Source of the DNA: Marinobacterium rhizophilum DSM 18822
Lineage (GTDB): Bacteria; Pseudomonadota; Gammaproteobacteria; Pseudomonadales; Balneatricaceae
Length of the DNA stretch: 64,000 nt
Assembly (NCBI RefSeq): GCF_000378045.1
Contig: NZ_KB899093.1
Coordinates: forward strand, 124,001-188,000
Direction: 5' to 3'
The notes below the pieces were generated by a model. It saw only the letters and a list, made by a program, of their open reading frames with translations, was not told where the DNA came from and ran no database searches. Below are positions 63,513 through 64,000 of this stretch, piece by piece (within the stretch, counting starts at the first letter, position 1; the number at the start of each line of letters is the position of its first letter). The position numbers were made by a program, and so were the translations under genes.

Positions 63513-64000
63513 ATGATTCAGGTGCAATGTCGCTGTCATGGCCGACTCAATGAACTGCTGCCCCCGTCGCAACGGTGGCGTGTGCGCACGATGCATCTCA
63601 AACAGGAGATCACGCTGCAGCAGCTGCTGATCCCGCTGCACATTCCCCATCCAGAAGTCGATCTGGTGATGGTTAACGGCGCGCCGGCGCGCCTTGATTA
63701 TTGTGTTCGTCACGGCGATCAGATTCACATTTATCCCGATATCGGTGATATCGATGATGCCGCCATAGTGCCGCTGCGTGTCCGCCCGCTGCCAAGGGCA
63801 CGTTTTATCCTGGATGTGCATCTGGGGCGGCTGGCCCGGCGGTTGCGCTTGCTTGGGCTGGATTGCTGGTATAGGTCGCAGATGGATGACCGCGCCATCG
63901 TTCGGCTGGCGCGTATACAGGAGCGTGTCATTCTTACCCGCGATCGCGGCCTGTTGCAGCGGGTCGAGGTCAGCCATGGGTACTATGTGCGCGCGATCCG
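63513..64000 (+). CDS. Mut7-C RNase-fold protein with N-terminal ubiquitin-like domain (5' part)
   Basis: The frame is open from ATG 63513 to the window edge (162 codons). An N-terminal ubiquitin/MoaD-like region (IPHPEVDLVMVNGAPARLDYCVRHGDQIHIYP) is followed by the start of a Mut7-C PIN-like nuclease domain (ARFILDVHLGRLARRLRLLGLDCWYR, then ILTRDRGLLQR). GGAG lies 7 bases before the ATG. The expected zinc-ribbon C-terminus is outside the window. Confidence 0.8.
   Translation, partial: MIQVQCRCHGRLNELLPPSQRWRVRTMHLKQEITLQQLLIPLHIPHPEVDLVMVNGAPARLDYCVRHGDQIHIYPDIGDIDDAAIVPLRVRPLPRARFILDVHLGRLARRLRLLGLDCWYRSQMDDRAIVRLARIQERVILTRDRGLLQRVEVSHGYYVRAI

Overview
The window looks like chromosomal DNA of a GC-rich gammaproteobacterium with broad sugar-acid and organic-acid catabolism. 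An Oceanospirillales-type or related marine/aquatic genus is my best guess, but nothing here fixes the genus. The evidence is the TamA/TamB pair, SixA, two-component and transporter sets of the tripartite tricarboxylate type, a type I-F CRISPR-Cas locus, and REP-like palindromes of the kind known from Pseudomonas-like genomes. No rRNA or tRNA gene was seen.

Positions 1-11700 hold an accessory catabolic island. After a transporter-like gene tail and an 860-base gene-free stretch comes a dipeptide-type ABC importer (binding protein, two permeases, fused double ATPase). It is followed by a D-2-hydroxyacid dehydrogenase, a TauE-type exporter, a second hydroxyacid dehydrogenase, a YiaK-like diketogulonate reductase, a GntR/FCD repressor and a decayed third hydroxyacid dehydrogenase. 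Positions 11700-18700 encode oxidative hexuronate breakdown: a TRAP importer, uronate dehydrogenase, galactarolactone isomerase and galactarolactone cycloisomerase. Shared TTGTATGAC-type sites in the control regions suggest that an FCD regulator governs both blocks. Positions 18800-22700 carry a secreted GH32 fructanase with a large insertion and a second GntR/FCD regulator.

Positions 22950-30400 are more core-like: an AEC carrier, SixA, TamA and TamB. Positions 30680-40660 hold a universal stress protein, a TctA-TctB fusion, TctC, a GalD/PrpF-type tautomerase, a LysR regulator, and a TctD/TctE-like two-component system with its own periplasmic binding protein. Together they look like tricarboxylate uptake, sensing and conversion. 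Small envelope and regulatory genes follow, then a composite VIT/HAD pseudogene.

Positions 44500-58090 are a complete type I-F CRISPR-Cas locus: WYL regulator, cas1, cas2-3, csy1, csy2, csy3, cas6f, leader, and 73 repeats with 72 spacers. Immediately downstream, with only 25 bases between and in the same orientation, lies a decayed array of about ten type I-E-like repeats (58116-58727) with no type I-E cas genes in the window. Four of its spacer slots contain REP-like palindromes, and it is interrupted by a partial copy of the neighbouring acetyltransferase gene's 3' end. This fused dual-type array is the most unusual feature of the window.

The remainder (58750-64000) holds a GNAT acetyltransferase, a methyltransferase, a shikimate dehydrogenase paralogue, a DUF4124 protein, an unknown protein, a MITE-like element and the start of a Mut7-C RNase-fold protein.
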